The notes under the pieces are model-generated. The model saw nothing but the letters and a program-made list of their open reading frames with translations. It was not told the origin of the DNA and ran no database searches. From DATFYI01 sp035315125 (GTDB lineage Bacteria; Chloroflexota; Anaerolineae; Anaerolineales; Anaerolineaceae), in NCBI GenBank assembly GCA_035315125.1, contig DATFYI010000106.1:1-17508 (forward strand): DNA of 17,508 bases, in the 5' to 3' direction. Both the position numbers and the translations under genes were made by a program. Each line of letters begins with the position of its first letter. The first letter of the stretch is position 1. Below, piece after piece: positions 6,597 through 13,053 of this stretch.

Positions 6597-8104
6597 AACG
6601 ATCCCGTCTATTAATTGCTGCAGTTTTATTGGTTTTGCCGCTGTTAGTCCGGACACTATGGTTTTACCAGGGCTCTTATCAAAGAACCACGCCGGTTGCT
6701 ACACCCGATTACGCCAGCATGAATGCGTCACAGCCTGCTCTTTCGACTCCTGACATGCAAGCTACAAACACACCGGTTAATTCTTCTGTTCTAATCGACA
6801 TGGCTCATAACAACCTCTTTTCATTGTCTGAAATAGCCCCTTTAACTCATGCAATAGAAAATGATGGGGCGCATATAGATACGTTCGTTGGCTCGTCAAC
6901 TCTCGCAAGTATTCTTAAACACACGGATTCTTTGATTGTAATTGCGCCCCTCCAGCCTTTTACCCCTCCCGAACTGGATGCTGTTTCTCAATTTATCAAG
7001 CAAGGAGGGCATTTGTTGGTAATAACGGATCCAACACGGAACGATTTATCATCGTCATCAGGAACAACCGGTTCTACAACTTCTGTCGGACAGGTAAATA
7101 TTAACGGCGTAGATGTGGCTAATTTACTGTTGGCGCCCTATGGAATATCATTTGATGATGATTATGTCTATAATCTCGCATCAAACGAAAGTAATTTCAG
7201 AAATGTAATCTTTAAACATTTTGCTCCAAACTCGTTGACGAAAAATGTATCACAGCTCGTTTTTTATAGTGCCCATTCGCTTATCACCAGTCAAACTGCT
7301 CTAATCCAGGGTGATCAATCAACCCTGAGTTCCTTAACTGACCAGGGAGGTGGGCTTGCTGTTGCGGGTATCGCCGATCATAATCAGGTTCTGGCGCTAG
7401 GGAATCTTACATTTCTGACCATCCCGTATAACCAGGTAGCGGATAATAGTCAATTCATCCAGAACGTGGCAAATTTCCTGGTTGGGAACAATAAATCTCT
7501 AATTTTGGCAGATTTTCCATATCTATTTAAACGTCCGGTGACAATCCTGGCTACAGAGGGGATCCAGAAAGATAGCAATTTAATATCGACCATCAGCCAG
7601 CTCCAAAAAGCAATTGCCGCCCAGAATCAAACGGTACAGATTACAGATCAACCCATAGCGGGTGACGATTTGCTTGTATTGGGGACTTTCCCATTCGGTC
7701 AAAACCTGAAGCCGTATATATCCCCATTTAATCTGATCTATACCGCTGGAACAAACCCAATGCAAAATACCACTGTCCCGACAGTTTTAGCAACTCCAAT
7801 CAGCGCGAATGTGCATCTCCCCTCACAAACAGCTCCTGCCAATCAGAATCAAGCTGGTGGAGGCGTCTTAACTGAGATGGGAACAATAAAATTACCGGAT
7901 TTTGGAGAATTTTCGACTCAAGGGATCGGTATTGTTTTATTTTCTTCTTCATCGGATCGCAATACTCTCGTATTGATTGCTGCTACTCCGAACGATTTAG
8001 GCGCGCTGTCAAATTTAATTTCTCAGGGAAATCTGTCCGGTTGTACTATTCAAGGCAACGCTGCTCTTTGTAATCTTGGAGCATCGGGTGGCAGTTCCAA
8101 TTAA
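6593..8104 (+). CDS. Membrane-anchored exported protein, DUF4350-like
   Basis: I do not recognise a characterised gene. The 503-residue protein starts with a lysine/arginine pair and a hydrophobic stretch (about 6-24), a signal anchor or signal peptide, followed by a Thr/Ser/Pro-rich linker (31-65) typical of exported proteins. Residues 67-148 read like the start of a DUF4350/GldG-type Rossmann-like domain: a strand, then DMAHNNLFSLSEIAPLTHAI, later LIVIAPLQPFTPPELDAVSQFIKQGGHLLVITDP. A second similar alpha/beta half occupies roughly 300-480, with ILADFPYLFKRPV and LLVLGTFPF. Two cysteines near the C-terminus (484 and 493) could form a disulfide outside the cell. Such domains are often found with ABC transporter or MoxR-type membrane systems, but no such partner is here. 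It overlaps the S49 protease gene by 4 bases, so the two are likely made together and may interact at the membrane surface. Confidence 0.7.
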   Translation: MKRSRLLIAAVLLVLPLLVRTLWFYQGSYQRTTPVATPDYASMNASQPALSTPDMQATNTPVNSSVLIDMAHNNLFSLSEIAPLTHAIENDGAHIDTFVGSSTLASILKHTDSLIVIAPLQPFTPPELDAVSQFIKQGGHLLVITDPTRNDLSSSSGTTGSTTSVGQVNINGVDVANLLLAPYGISFDDDYVYNLASNESNFRNVIFKHFAPNSLTKNVSQLVFYSAHSLITSQTALIQGDQSTLSSLTDQGGGLAVAGIADHNQVLALGNLTFLTIPYNQVADNSQFIQNVANFLVGNNKSLILADFPYLFKRPVTILATEGIQKDSNLISTISQLQKAIAAQNQTVQITDQPIAGDDLLVLGTFPFGQNLKPYISPFNLIYTAGTNPMQNTTVPTVLATPISANVHLPSQTAPANQNQAGGGVLTEMGTIKLPDFGEFSTQGIGIVLFSSSSDRNTLVLIAATPNDLGALSNLISQGNLSGCTIQGNAALCNLGASGGSSN

Positions 8105-8122
8105 AATGCCTGTCCGCCAAAC

Positions 8123-8911
8123 TTATTCCATTGGTGTGTAACCGCTTACCCCTTCGATAAGCTGGTCTATTGCTTCTGCTACTGGTTGAGGGTATTCCAT
8201 CATAGGAACGTGTCCGGCAGATGGAATCTCTACCAGCCAGGCGCGCCCGAGCATTTTTGCCATCGTACGTGAACGCTCGATTGGCAAAATGATATCCTCT
8301 GCTCCCGCCAGGACCAACGAGGGCACGGTAATAGATGGTAGGAATTCAGTCATATCTGAGCGTTCGGCCATTCCTTTTAGATCACCAATCGCACCTTTTG
8401 GATTCATTTTTAAAATGAGTGTACGCAATGGAGAGATCAACTCGGGCCGGGTCGTCAATCGAGCAGACATTACTTCAGCCAGATGTCTGACCCCTTTTCG
8501 CCCAATCTCATCCGCCAGATTCAGGCGATCTTGCCGCTTTTCAGGGCTATCTGCCGCCGCCTGGGTTGAAATTAACCCTAACCCGGCCACCCGGTTTGGA
8601 TATGCATATGCAAATGCCAGACTGACATAGCCACCCATCGAATGACCGGCCACAATCGCTCGATCGATTTCTAGTTTGTCTAAAAGAGCAGCCACGTCAG
8701 CCGCCATTAATCGCATACTATAAACGCCATCCGTTACTGGTGATTGACCATTACCGCGCAAATCGGGCAGGATAATCCGTGCATGTTCTTTTATAGCTGA
8801 AAGCACTGGCTCCCAAATAGTATGATCGAGCGGAAATCCGTGCAACAACACAACCGGGAAACCTTGTCCATGTTCTTCAAAATAAAGCTGAACCGGGTTG
8901 AGTTCCATCAT
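8123..8911 (-). CDS. Alpha/beta-fold hydrolase
   Basis: The 262-residue protein is a complete single-domain alpha/beta hydrolase of the esterase/haloperoxidase/3-oxoadipate-enol-lactonase type. It has the oxyanion-hole HGFPLD (24-29), the nucleophile elbow GHSMGG with Ser91, an acid at Asp206 in GAEDIILP and the catalytic His234 in SAGHVPMMEYP. There is no signal peptide, so it acts in the cytoplasm. The substrate cannot be told from sequence. It starts one base after the CCA-adding enzyme stop, and the AAAGGA that serves it lies in the last codons of that gene; two ATGs in a row (8911, 8908) are both usable. It is the last gene of the tdk-hpt-cca run and meets the plus-strand exported-protein gene end to end, 18 bases apart. 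Confidence 0.9.
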   Translation of the reverse strand: MMELNPVQLYFEEHGQGFPVVLLHGFPLDHTIWEPVLSAIKEHARIILPDLRGNGQSPVTDGVYSMRLMAADVAALLDKLEIDRAIVAGHSMGGYVSLAFAYAYPNRVAGLGLISTQAAADSPEKRQDRLNLADEIGRKGVRHLAEVMSARLTTRPELISPLRTLILKMNPKGAIGDLKGMAERSDMTEFLPSITVPSLVLAGAEDIILPIERSRTMAKMLGRAWLVEIPSAGHVPMMEYPQPVAEAIDQLIEGVSGYTPME

Positions 8912-8912
8912 G

Positions 8913-10430
8913 TTATCCTTTCACAGACATTGTACCATCTGTCTCCAACCAGGATTGTACGAATTTAATGGCTGCAGAATGGTTCGTTATTTCTCCACAA
9001 GCCTGAGCCTCACGCAGAGCCTCTAATAGCTCACCAATCAAACGGCCAGGTTTTAGACCAAAATATGATTGTAAATCATCACCAGTCAATAAACGCACGG
9101 GCCTGACCAAATCACCCGGTTTATCCCACCAGGCTGACAACAACGTTTGACAAATCTCCAATTTGAAGATCCAATGCTCCTCGGAAATAGCCGGGCCATA
9201 GGTAGCCAGCACATCCGCCAGTGATAATAGACAGATATCCACACCAACTTCACCGGTATCTTTAAAGAAATGGTAAATGGCCCGTCGGGTTATACCATTG
9301 GTCGCATTCTCCAAAAAATGTGGACGCATATGATGGCGGACTGTTGTTACCAGGTATTCAATTTCAATCTGGCTTAGGGCTAATTCGCGACCACGAAATG
9401 CTGCTATCCTTGCACCAATCATCTCGTGCTCGAAAAAGCGGATCCGGCCATTCGTATCCAAACTACTTGTAGCTGGTTTTGCTATATCGTGATAAAGTGC
9501 CGATAATGCCAGCAGAGAAAATCGCGAACGCTCCGGGTTTAACCAGTTTGAAAAATGCTCTTTAAATCGATTCTGAAACTGACCTAATTTTTGTTGAGCC
9601 AAATTCCAGATTGGATTTGAGATATAGTCCTCTGCCTGATTTCCATCCACAATGATCGAAAATAAACAATTCAATTCCGGTATGACCGATAATGTATGCT
9701 CCCAAACATCGAATATATGCGGTGGAGATTGCGCAACTCCCTTCAATTCAGCCAGTTCTGGTAAAGTTGCAGGCAAAGCTCCTAATTGATCAAGCATCCG
9801 CATTGCAACATCTAAATTGTTCCCATCCAGCATCTTAAATAACTCATCGCGCTTCCGCTCGGCTGCCACACTATTCAGGGAACCAGCCGATTTTTTCATC
9901 TCCGCAAAAGTTGCAGGTTGAATTTCAAACTTGAGGTCCATTGCAAGTCGTACACCGCGTAATATTCGGGCAGGATCATCGATAAAACTGTAGGAGGAAC
10001 AGGCTTTTAATCTGTGTCTTTTCAGATCCAGCTCACCATCTAATGGATCAATCAGAGTGTCAGGGGAAAATGGATCCAGCGCTATGGCATTAATTGTAAA
10101 ATCCCGACCGCGTAAATCATGCTCCAGGTCACCCGCACGTAAGGCCGCAAAGTCCAATAAAAGCCGGCTGCCGTCATTTTGATAATTAATCACCCGGTAA
10201 GTATTACGTTCATTATCCAGCACATATAAAGACGCAGAAAGGGTATCTGCGACATTTTTTGCAACAAATCTCACATCCCCATATAGCACAAAATCCAAAT
10301 CATGGGTTGGACGACCGAGCAAAATGTCCCTAACCGCCCCGCCTACCAGATAGACCGGTCCGCTAGCACGCAAGATATCACGGAGTTGGTTGAAAATCTC
10401 TGGAAAAGGCAGAAAAGAAGCGCCTATCAT
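8913..10430 (-). CDS. cca: tRNA nucleotidyltransferase / poly(A) polymerase family with HD domain
   Basis: This is a class II nucleotidyltransferase of 505 residues that probably adds or repairs the 3' CCA of tRNA. The head domain has YLVGGAVRDILLGR (27-40), the metal-binding pair Asp44/Asp46 in HDLDFVLYG, GRDFTINAIAL (108-118), and IDPLDGELDLKRHRLKA (127-143). The neck has DDPARILRGVRLAMDL (151-166) and AERKRDELFKML (190-201). A C-terminal HD phosphohydrolase domain follows with WEHT (His245), HD at 314-315, His335 and Asp406. An HD-bearing C-terminus could remove 2',3'-cyclic phosphate or repair tRNA ends, as in the E. coli enzyme. Whether it adds CCA alone or only part of it cannot be judged here. 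It follows hpt after 5 bases and has only a poor ribosome site, so coupling is likely. Confidence 0.92.
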   Translation of the reverse strand: MIGASFLPFPEIFNQLRDILRASGPVYLVGGAVRDILLGRPTHDLDFVLYGDVRFVAKNVADTLSASLYVLDNERNTYRVINYQNDGSRLLLDFAALRAGDLEHDLRGRDFTINAIALDPFSPDTLIDPLDGELDLKRHRLKACSSYSFIDDPARILRGVRLAMDLKFEIQPATFAEMKKSAGSLNSVAAERKRDELFKMLDGNNLDVAMRMLDQLGALPATLPELAELKGVAQSPPHIFDVWEHTLSVIPELNCLFSIIVDGNQAEDYISNPIWNLAQQKLGQFQNRFKEHFSNWLNPERSRFSLLALSALYHDIAKPATSSLDTNGRIRFFEHEMIGARIAAFRGRELALSQIEIEYLVTTVRHHMRPHFLENATNGITRRAIYHFFKDTGEVGVDICLLSLADVLATYGPAISEEHWIFKLEICQTLLSAWWDKPGDLVRPVRLLTGDDLQSYFGLKPGRLIGELLEALREAQACGEITNHSAAIKFVQSWLETDGTMSVKG

Positions 10431-10435
10431 TTTAT

Positions 10436-11002
10436 TTAGCCGAACCCATCAGGACCGCGATAATTATCAAGATTGACCACACCGATAAATGGTAAATTGC
10501 GATAATACTCATCAATATCCAAACCATAACCAAATACAAATTTATTTGGAATAATAAACCCGCGATATTTGATCGGGACGAATACTTCACGCCGTTCAGC
10601 TTTATCTAATAATACACATACATTCAGACTTTGAGGATTGCGTATATAAAGCATTTTCAATACATACTCGATCGTATGTCCGCTATCAATGATATCCTCA
10701 ACCAAGAGTACATGCTGGTCAGAAATATTGTTAAGCAGATCGAGTGTAATGCGAACCTGTCCGCTGGATTCGCGTTTTCCGGAGCCATACGAGGAGACAG
10801 CCATGAACTCGACCGAATGAGGTATGCTGATATGGCGCATCAAATCAACAAGAAACATCACTCCTCCCCTCAGGATACAAATCAGCAGCAGGCGTTTCCC
10901 TTCATAATCGCGGCTGATTTCTGCCCCCAATTCAGAGATTCTTTGCTGCAGCGCTTCATCAGTAATAAGGATCTCACTAAGGAATTCATGATAATCTTGC
11001 AT
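10436..11002 (-). CDS. hpt: Hypoxanthine(-guanine) phosphoribosyltransferase
   Basis: The 188-residue enzyme salvages hypoxanthine and guanine with PRPP to IMP and GMP. Diagnostic features are LRGGVMFLVDL (44-54), the SSYGSG flexible loop (70-75), the PRPP motif VLLVEDIIDSGHT (98-110) and the purine-contacting PNKFVFGYGLD (152-162). The frame is open further upstream, but that part overlaps the tdk gene. The ATG at 11002 has GAGGAG 6 bases ahead and gives the normal family length, so it is taken. It lies 28 bases after tdk and 5 bases before cca, in a salvage/tRNA maturation operon. Confidence 0.96.
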   Translation of the reverse strand: MQDYHEFLSEILITDEALQQRISELGAEISRDYEGKRLLLICILRGGVMFLVDLMRHISIPHSVEFMAVSSYGSGKRESSGQVRITLDLLNNISDQHVLLVEDIIDSGHTIEYVLKMLYIRNPQSLNVCVLLDKAERREVFVPIKYRGFIIPNKFVFGYGLDIDEYYRNLPFIGVVNLDNYRGPDGFG

Positions 11003-11030
11003 CGCTGGCTCCTCGGAAATTACATAATTC

Positions 11031-11603
11031 CTATTCGTGCGGCACTTGGTGATGTTTGCGACAGCGTGCTTCATACATCTCAGCCGCGCCCACGATCACA
11101 ATCGGATCATCATAACGAGCAGGCGCTCCGTTTACCAGACGTTGAGTCCGGCAAGCCGGCTCGCCACATACCATACAAATTGCTTGCAACTTTTCAACAC
11201 TCTCAGCTTCCGCCATCAGGATTGGCATACTGCCGAAGGGTTCCCCGCGAAAATCCAGCTCCAGGCCAGCCACAATCACTCGGATGTCACGCTCAGCCAG
11301 AGATTTTACCAAAGGAACGATCTCCGCATCAAAAAATTGTGCCTCATCGATCCCCACAACCGTTGTATCTGGCTCTAATATCATCTTAATTTGCGCGGCC
11401 TTTTGCACAGGTATTGCTTCAAATGCCATACCTGCATGGGAAGTGACTTTTTCTGTATTATAACGAACGTCGATGGCGGGTTTGAAAACTTGAACTTTTT
11501 GTCGCGCAATAACAGCCCGACGTAAACGACGGATAAGCTCTTCGGTTTTTCCACTAAACATTGACCCGCAAACCACTTCCACCGATCCAGTATGATGATT
11601 CAT
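11031..11603 (-). CDS. tdk: Thymidine kinase (type II)
   Basis: The 190-residue enzyme phosphorylates thymidine to dTMP in the salvage pathway. It has the P-loop GSMFSGKT (13-20), the catalytic glutamate in GIDEAQFF (84-91), the AGLELDFRGEPFG lasso-side segment (112-124) and a structural zinc site made by Cys143, Cys146, Cys181 and His184. All are features of the tetrameric TK1-like family, not the herpesviral type. A TTG five codons upstream is in frame but overlaps the GGGAGGG ribosome site, so the ATG at 11603 is used. It is the first gene of the tdk-hpt-cca-hydrolase run. A possible -10 (TAGAAT, 11636-11631) lies upstream, without a convincing -35. Confidence 0.96.
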   Translation of the reverse strand: MNHHTGSVEVVCGSMFSGKTEELIRRLRRAVIARQKVQVFKPAIDVRYNTEKVTSHAGMAFEAIPVQKAAQIKMILEPDTTVVGIDEAQFFDAEIVPLVKSLAERDIRVIVAGLELDFRGEPFGSMPILMAEAESVEKLQAICMVCGEPACRTQRLVNGAPARYDDPIVIVGAAEMYEARCRKHHQVPHE

Positions 11604-11630
11604 GATTCCCTCCCGCAAAGGAATTCTTCG

Positions 11631-11636
11631 ATTCTA
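11631..11636 (-). promoter_or_regulatory. Weak candidate -10 for tdk operon
   Basis: TAGAAT on the minus strand lies 27 bases before the tdk ATG and downstream of the L31 operon terminator, where a promoter is expected. The hexamers 16-18 bases upstream do not resemble TTGACA. Confidence 0.3.
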
Positions 11637-11706
11637 CCCTAACTTGAGCGAATCGAATATGTGAAAGACTTTTCTCATGAAACACATTACATTTCTGCTT
11701 AAACAA

Positions 11707-11743
11707 TTGTCCCCCGTTCACTCTCTAAGCAAACGGGGGACAA
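11707..11743 (-). terminator. GC-rich hairpin terminator of the rplU-rpmA-rpmE operon
   Basis: TTGTCCCCCGTT (11707-11718) and AACGGGGGACAA (11732-11743) are perfectly complementary, a 12-bp stem with a 13-base loop. On the minus strand it lies 18 bases after the L31 stop codon and is followed by TTGTTTA, a short U-rich tail. It is a likely rho-independent terminator, though the tail is weaker than usual. Confidence 0.7.
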
Positions 11744-11761
11744 GAACTATCAAAATTCCAC

Positions 11762-12238
11762 TTATACTGCTATTTCCTGTGCGGCAGAGGGCAAATCATA
11801 GCCCATTTGGCGCAGACGTTTCTTCAAATCGATTAAAGATTTCCTTCCGAAGCCATCAACCGCCAATAAAGCAGATTCTCCTTCAGCAAGTTTGTCTAGA
11901 ACCTGGCCTACATTTGTAAGACCAGCTTTTACCAATGCCTCAGTCGGTCGAGTTCCAAGCCCTAACTCTGCAATTGGGCGTTCTGGCGAAACTTTGGCAG
12001 TCTCACGTGCCTTCTTCTGATCAACGTAACTCTGGCGAGCCTGTAACTTCTTATAGAAGCGATCAACCTGGCCTTCAATGTCAATCAAACGCTGCTGTTG
12101 ACCAGTAAAGAACGGGTGACATTTTGAGCAAACCTCAGTGTGAATCACCTTTTTTGTTGAGCCAGTTGTCCAGGTATTGCCACAGGCGCAAATTACCTGC
12201 GCATCTGTATAAAACGTTGGGTGAATACCCTTTTTCAT
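11762..12238 (-). CDS. rpmE: Ribosomal protein bL31 fused to an RNA polymerase alpha-CTD-like domain
   Basis: The 158-residue protein is more than twice the usual bL31 length (about 65-90). Residues 1-70 are a standard zinc-type L31: MKKGIHPTFY, the cysteine pairs Cys17/Cys19 in VICACG and Cys37/Cys40 in EVCSKCHPFFTG, then IDIEGQVDRFYKK. A charged linker (about 71-86) leads to residues 87-150, which read like the helix-hairpin-helix C-terminal domain of RNA polymerase alpha: PIAELGLGTRPTEALVKAGL, a middle helix, then DGFGRKSLIDLKKRLRQMG. Aligned by eye with E. coli alpha, the DNA-contacting Arg265, Lys298 and Ser299 positions are kept (Arg97, Lys133, Ser134), while Asn268 is Glu100. The frame is continuous. 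The start at 12238 gives the normal L31 N-terminus; an upstream in-frame extension is rejected. It ends the L21-L27-L31 operon, 75 bases after L27. The extension may bind rRNA, DNA or polymerase; this is inference. Confidence 0.9.
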   Translation of the reverse strand: MKKGIHPTFYTDAQVICACGNTWTTGSTKKVIHTEVCSKCHPFFTGQQQRLIDIEGQVDRFYKKLQARQSYVDQKKARETAKVSPERPIAELGLGTRPTEALVKAGLTNVGQVLDKLAEGESALLAVDGFGRKSLIDLKKRLRQMGYDLPSAAQEIAV

Positions 12239-12265
12239 AGGATACAACCATCCTTTCTTTGCCCC

Positions 12266-12301
12266 TGCATCCGTCAACCTCATAAACGGGTAGACGGTGC
12301 A
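12266..12301 (-). other. Intercistronic RNA hairpin between rpmA and rpmE
   Basis: Within the 75-base gap, TGCA (12266-12269), CCGTC (12271-12275) and ACC (12277-12279) pair with GGT (12289-12291), GACGG (12293-12297) and TGCA (12298-12301). This gives 12 base pairs with one bulge and one A-A mismatch (U-U in the RNA) around a 9-base loop. No U-run follows on the minus strand, so it is not a simple terminator. It may set the relative output or stability of the L31 part of the message. Confidence 0.5.
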
Positions 12302-12313
12302 AGAAGCCTAATA

Positions 12314-12577
12314 TTACTCCGCTTTTGCTGGGATGACACTTACGCGTTTTTGGCCATTAGGGAGAGTCTCGAAAGAAACAACTCCTTCTGCCACGGCGAA
12401 AAGGGTGTCATCTGTACCAACTTTAACATTCAATCCCGGTTTAATACGAGTACCGCGTTGCCGGACGATAATATTTCCAGAAAGCACAGTTTGACCCGCA
12501 AAGCGTTTTACACCCAGTCGTTGTGCATTACTGTCACGACCGTTTCGAACGGAACCACCACCTTTTTTATGAGCCAT
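12314..12577 (-). CDS. rpmA: Ribosomal protein bL27
   Basis: The 87-residue protein begins MAHKKGGGSVRNGRDSNAQR, the textbook L27 N-terminus, and contains GVKRFAGQTV and GTRIKPGLNVKVGTDDTLFA. The N-terminal tail reaches the peptidyl transferase centre of the 50S subunit. There is no cleavable N-terminal extension of the Firmicutes type. It starts 3 bases after the rplU stop, with GGAG inside the end of rplU. No ysxB-like gene stands between L21 and L27, and no obg gene follows. Confidence 0.98.
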   Translation of the reverse strand: MAHKKGGGSVRNGRDSNAQRLGVKRFAGQTVLSGNIIVRQRGTRIKPGLNVKVGTDDTLFAVAEGVVSFETLPNGQKRVSVIPAKAE

Positions 12578-12580
12578 GAC

Positions 12581-12898
12581 CTACTCCATCACAATTGAAT
12601 CAACTTTTAGTTGAGTGTATTGTTGGCGATGACCGGTCTTCACACGGATACGTTTCTTTGGGCGATACTTGAATATTACAACTTTAGGACCTTTTTCGAT
12701 GCCCAAAACCGTGGCTGTGACCTGGGCTCCCTTTACATTGGGAGTTCCAACAGATACCTTATCGCCGTCAACCAGCAGAAGTACATCGTTCAAAGTAATC
12801 TGTTGGCCAGCTTCAATGTTTAGGAGATCTACCTCAATAGTATCTCCTTCGACGGCCGTATATTGCTTGCCGCCGCTTTCAATAATTGCATATTTCAT
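12581..12898 (-). CDS. rplU: Ribosomal protein bL21
   Basis: The 105-residue protein begins MKYAIIESGGKQYTAVEGD, the L21 signature, and ends with the basic KYRPKKRIRVKTGHRQQYT segment that binds 23S rRNA. A TTG four codons upstream is in frame, but the purine-rich GGAGAGAG lies inside that extension and serves the ATG at 12898, which gives the standard length. It is the first gene of the L21-L27-L31 operon and follows a consensus promoter and a structured leader of about 115 bases. Confidence 0.98.
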   Translation of the reverse strand: MKYAIIESGGKQYTAVEGDTIEVDLLNIEAGQQITLNDVLLLVDGDKVSVGTPNVKGAQVTATVLGIEKGPKVVIFKYRPKKRIRVKTGHRQQYTQLKVDSIVME

Positions 12899-13013
12899 CT
12901 CTCTCTCCAATCTTCACTTCGCCGTAATCTACGCGTTCGATTTCATACGCCCAGTTACGGGGAAGCTGGGGGATACAAACAAACGCCCCAGTTCTTGCTC
13001 CCGGGGCAAAGCA
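12899..13013 (-). promoter_or_regulatory. Structured 5' leader of rplU
   Basis: The predicted leader of about 115 bases contains several inverted repeats. GCCCC (13007-13003) can pair with GGGGC (12989-12985). CTGGGG (12991-12986) can instead pair with CCCCAG (12971-12966). The two share 12986-12989 and exclude each other. A third, nested hairpin has CCGTAA (12960-12955) pairing with TTACGG (12927-12922), with GCGT/ACGC inside. L21 operons of other bacteria have leader RNAs thought to bind L21; a similar feedback role is likely, but I did not match it to a known family. Confidence 0.55.
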
Positions 13014-13019
13014 GATGCA

Positions 13020-13048
13020 ATTATAAAGGCTCTAATCTAGCCTGTCAA
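13020..13048 (-). promoter_or_regulatory. Consensus sigma-70-type promoter of the rplU operon
   Basis: The minus strand carries TTGACA (13048-13043), a spacer of exactly 17 bases and TATAAT (13025-13020): both hexamers match the consensus fully. It lies immediately after the selB stop codon at 13054, so the ribosomal protein genes can be transcribed independently of selB. Transcription is expected to start near 13013. A short dyad (AGGCT at 13027-13031, AGCCT at 13039-13043) sits inside the spacer. Confidence 0.92.
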
Positions 13049-13053
13049 CCATT

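Noticed and set aside
11003..11074. An N-terminal extension of the phosphoribosyltransferase into tdk
   Set aside because: It overlaps the end of tdk; GAGGAG 6 bases before 11002 and the normal family length decide for the shorter form.
10631..11389. A 252-codon open frame on the plus strand opposite hpt and tdk
   Set aside because: It lies fully antisense to two genes with clear catalytic motifs, and its translation is rich in His, Gln, Pro and Arg with no domain pattern. It is a codon-composition shadow.
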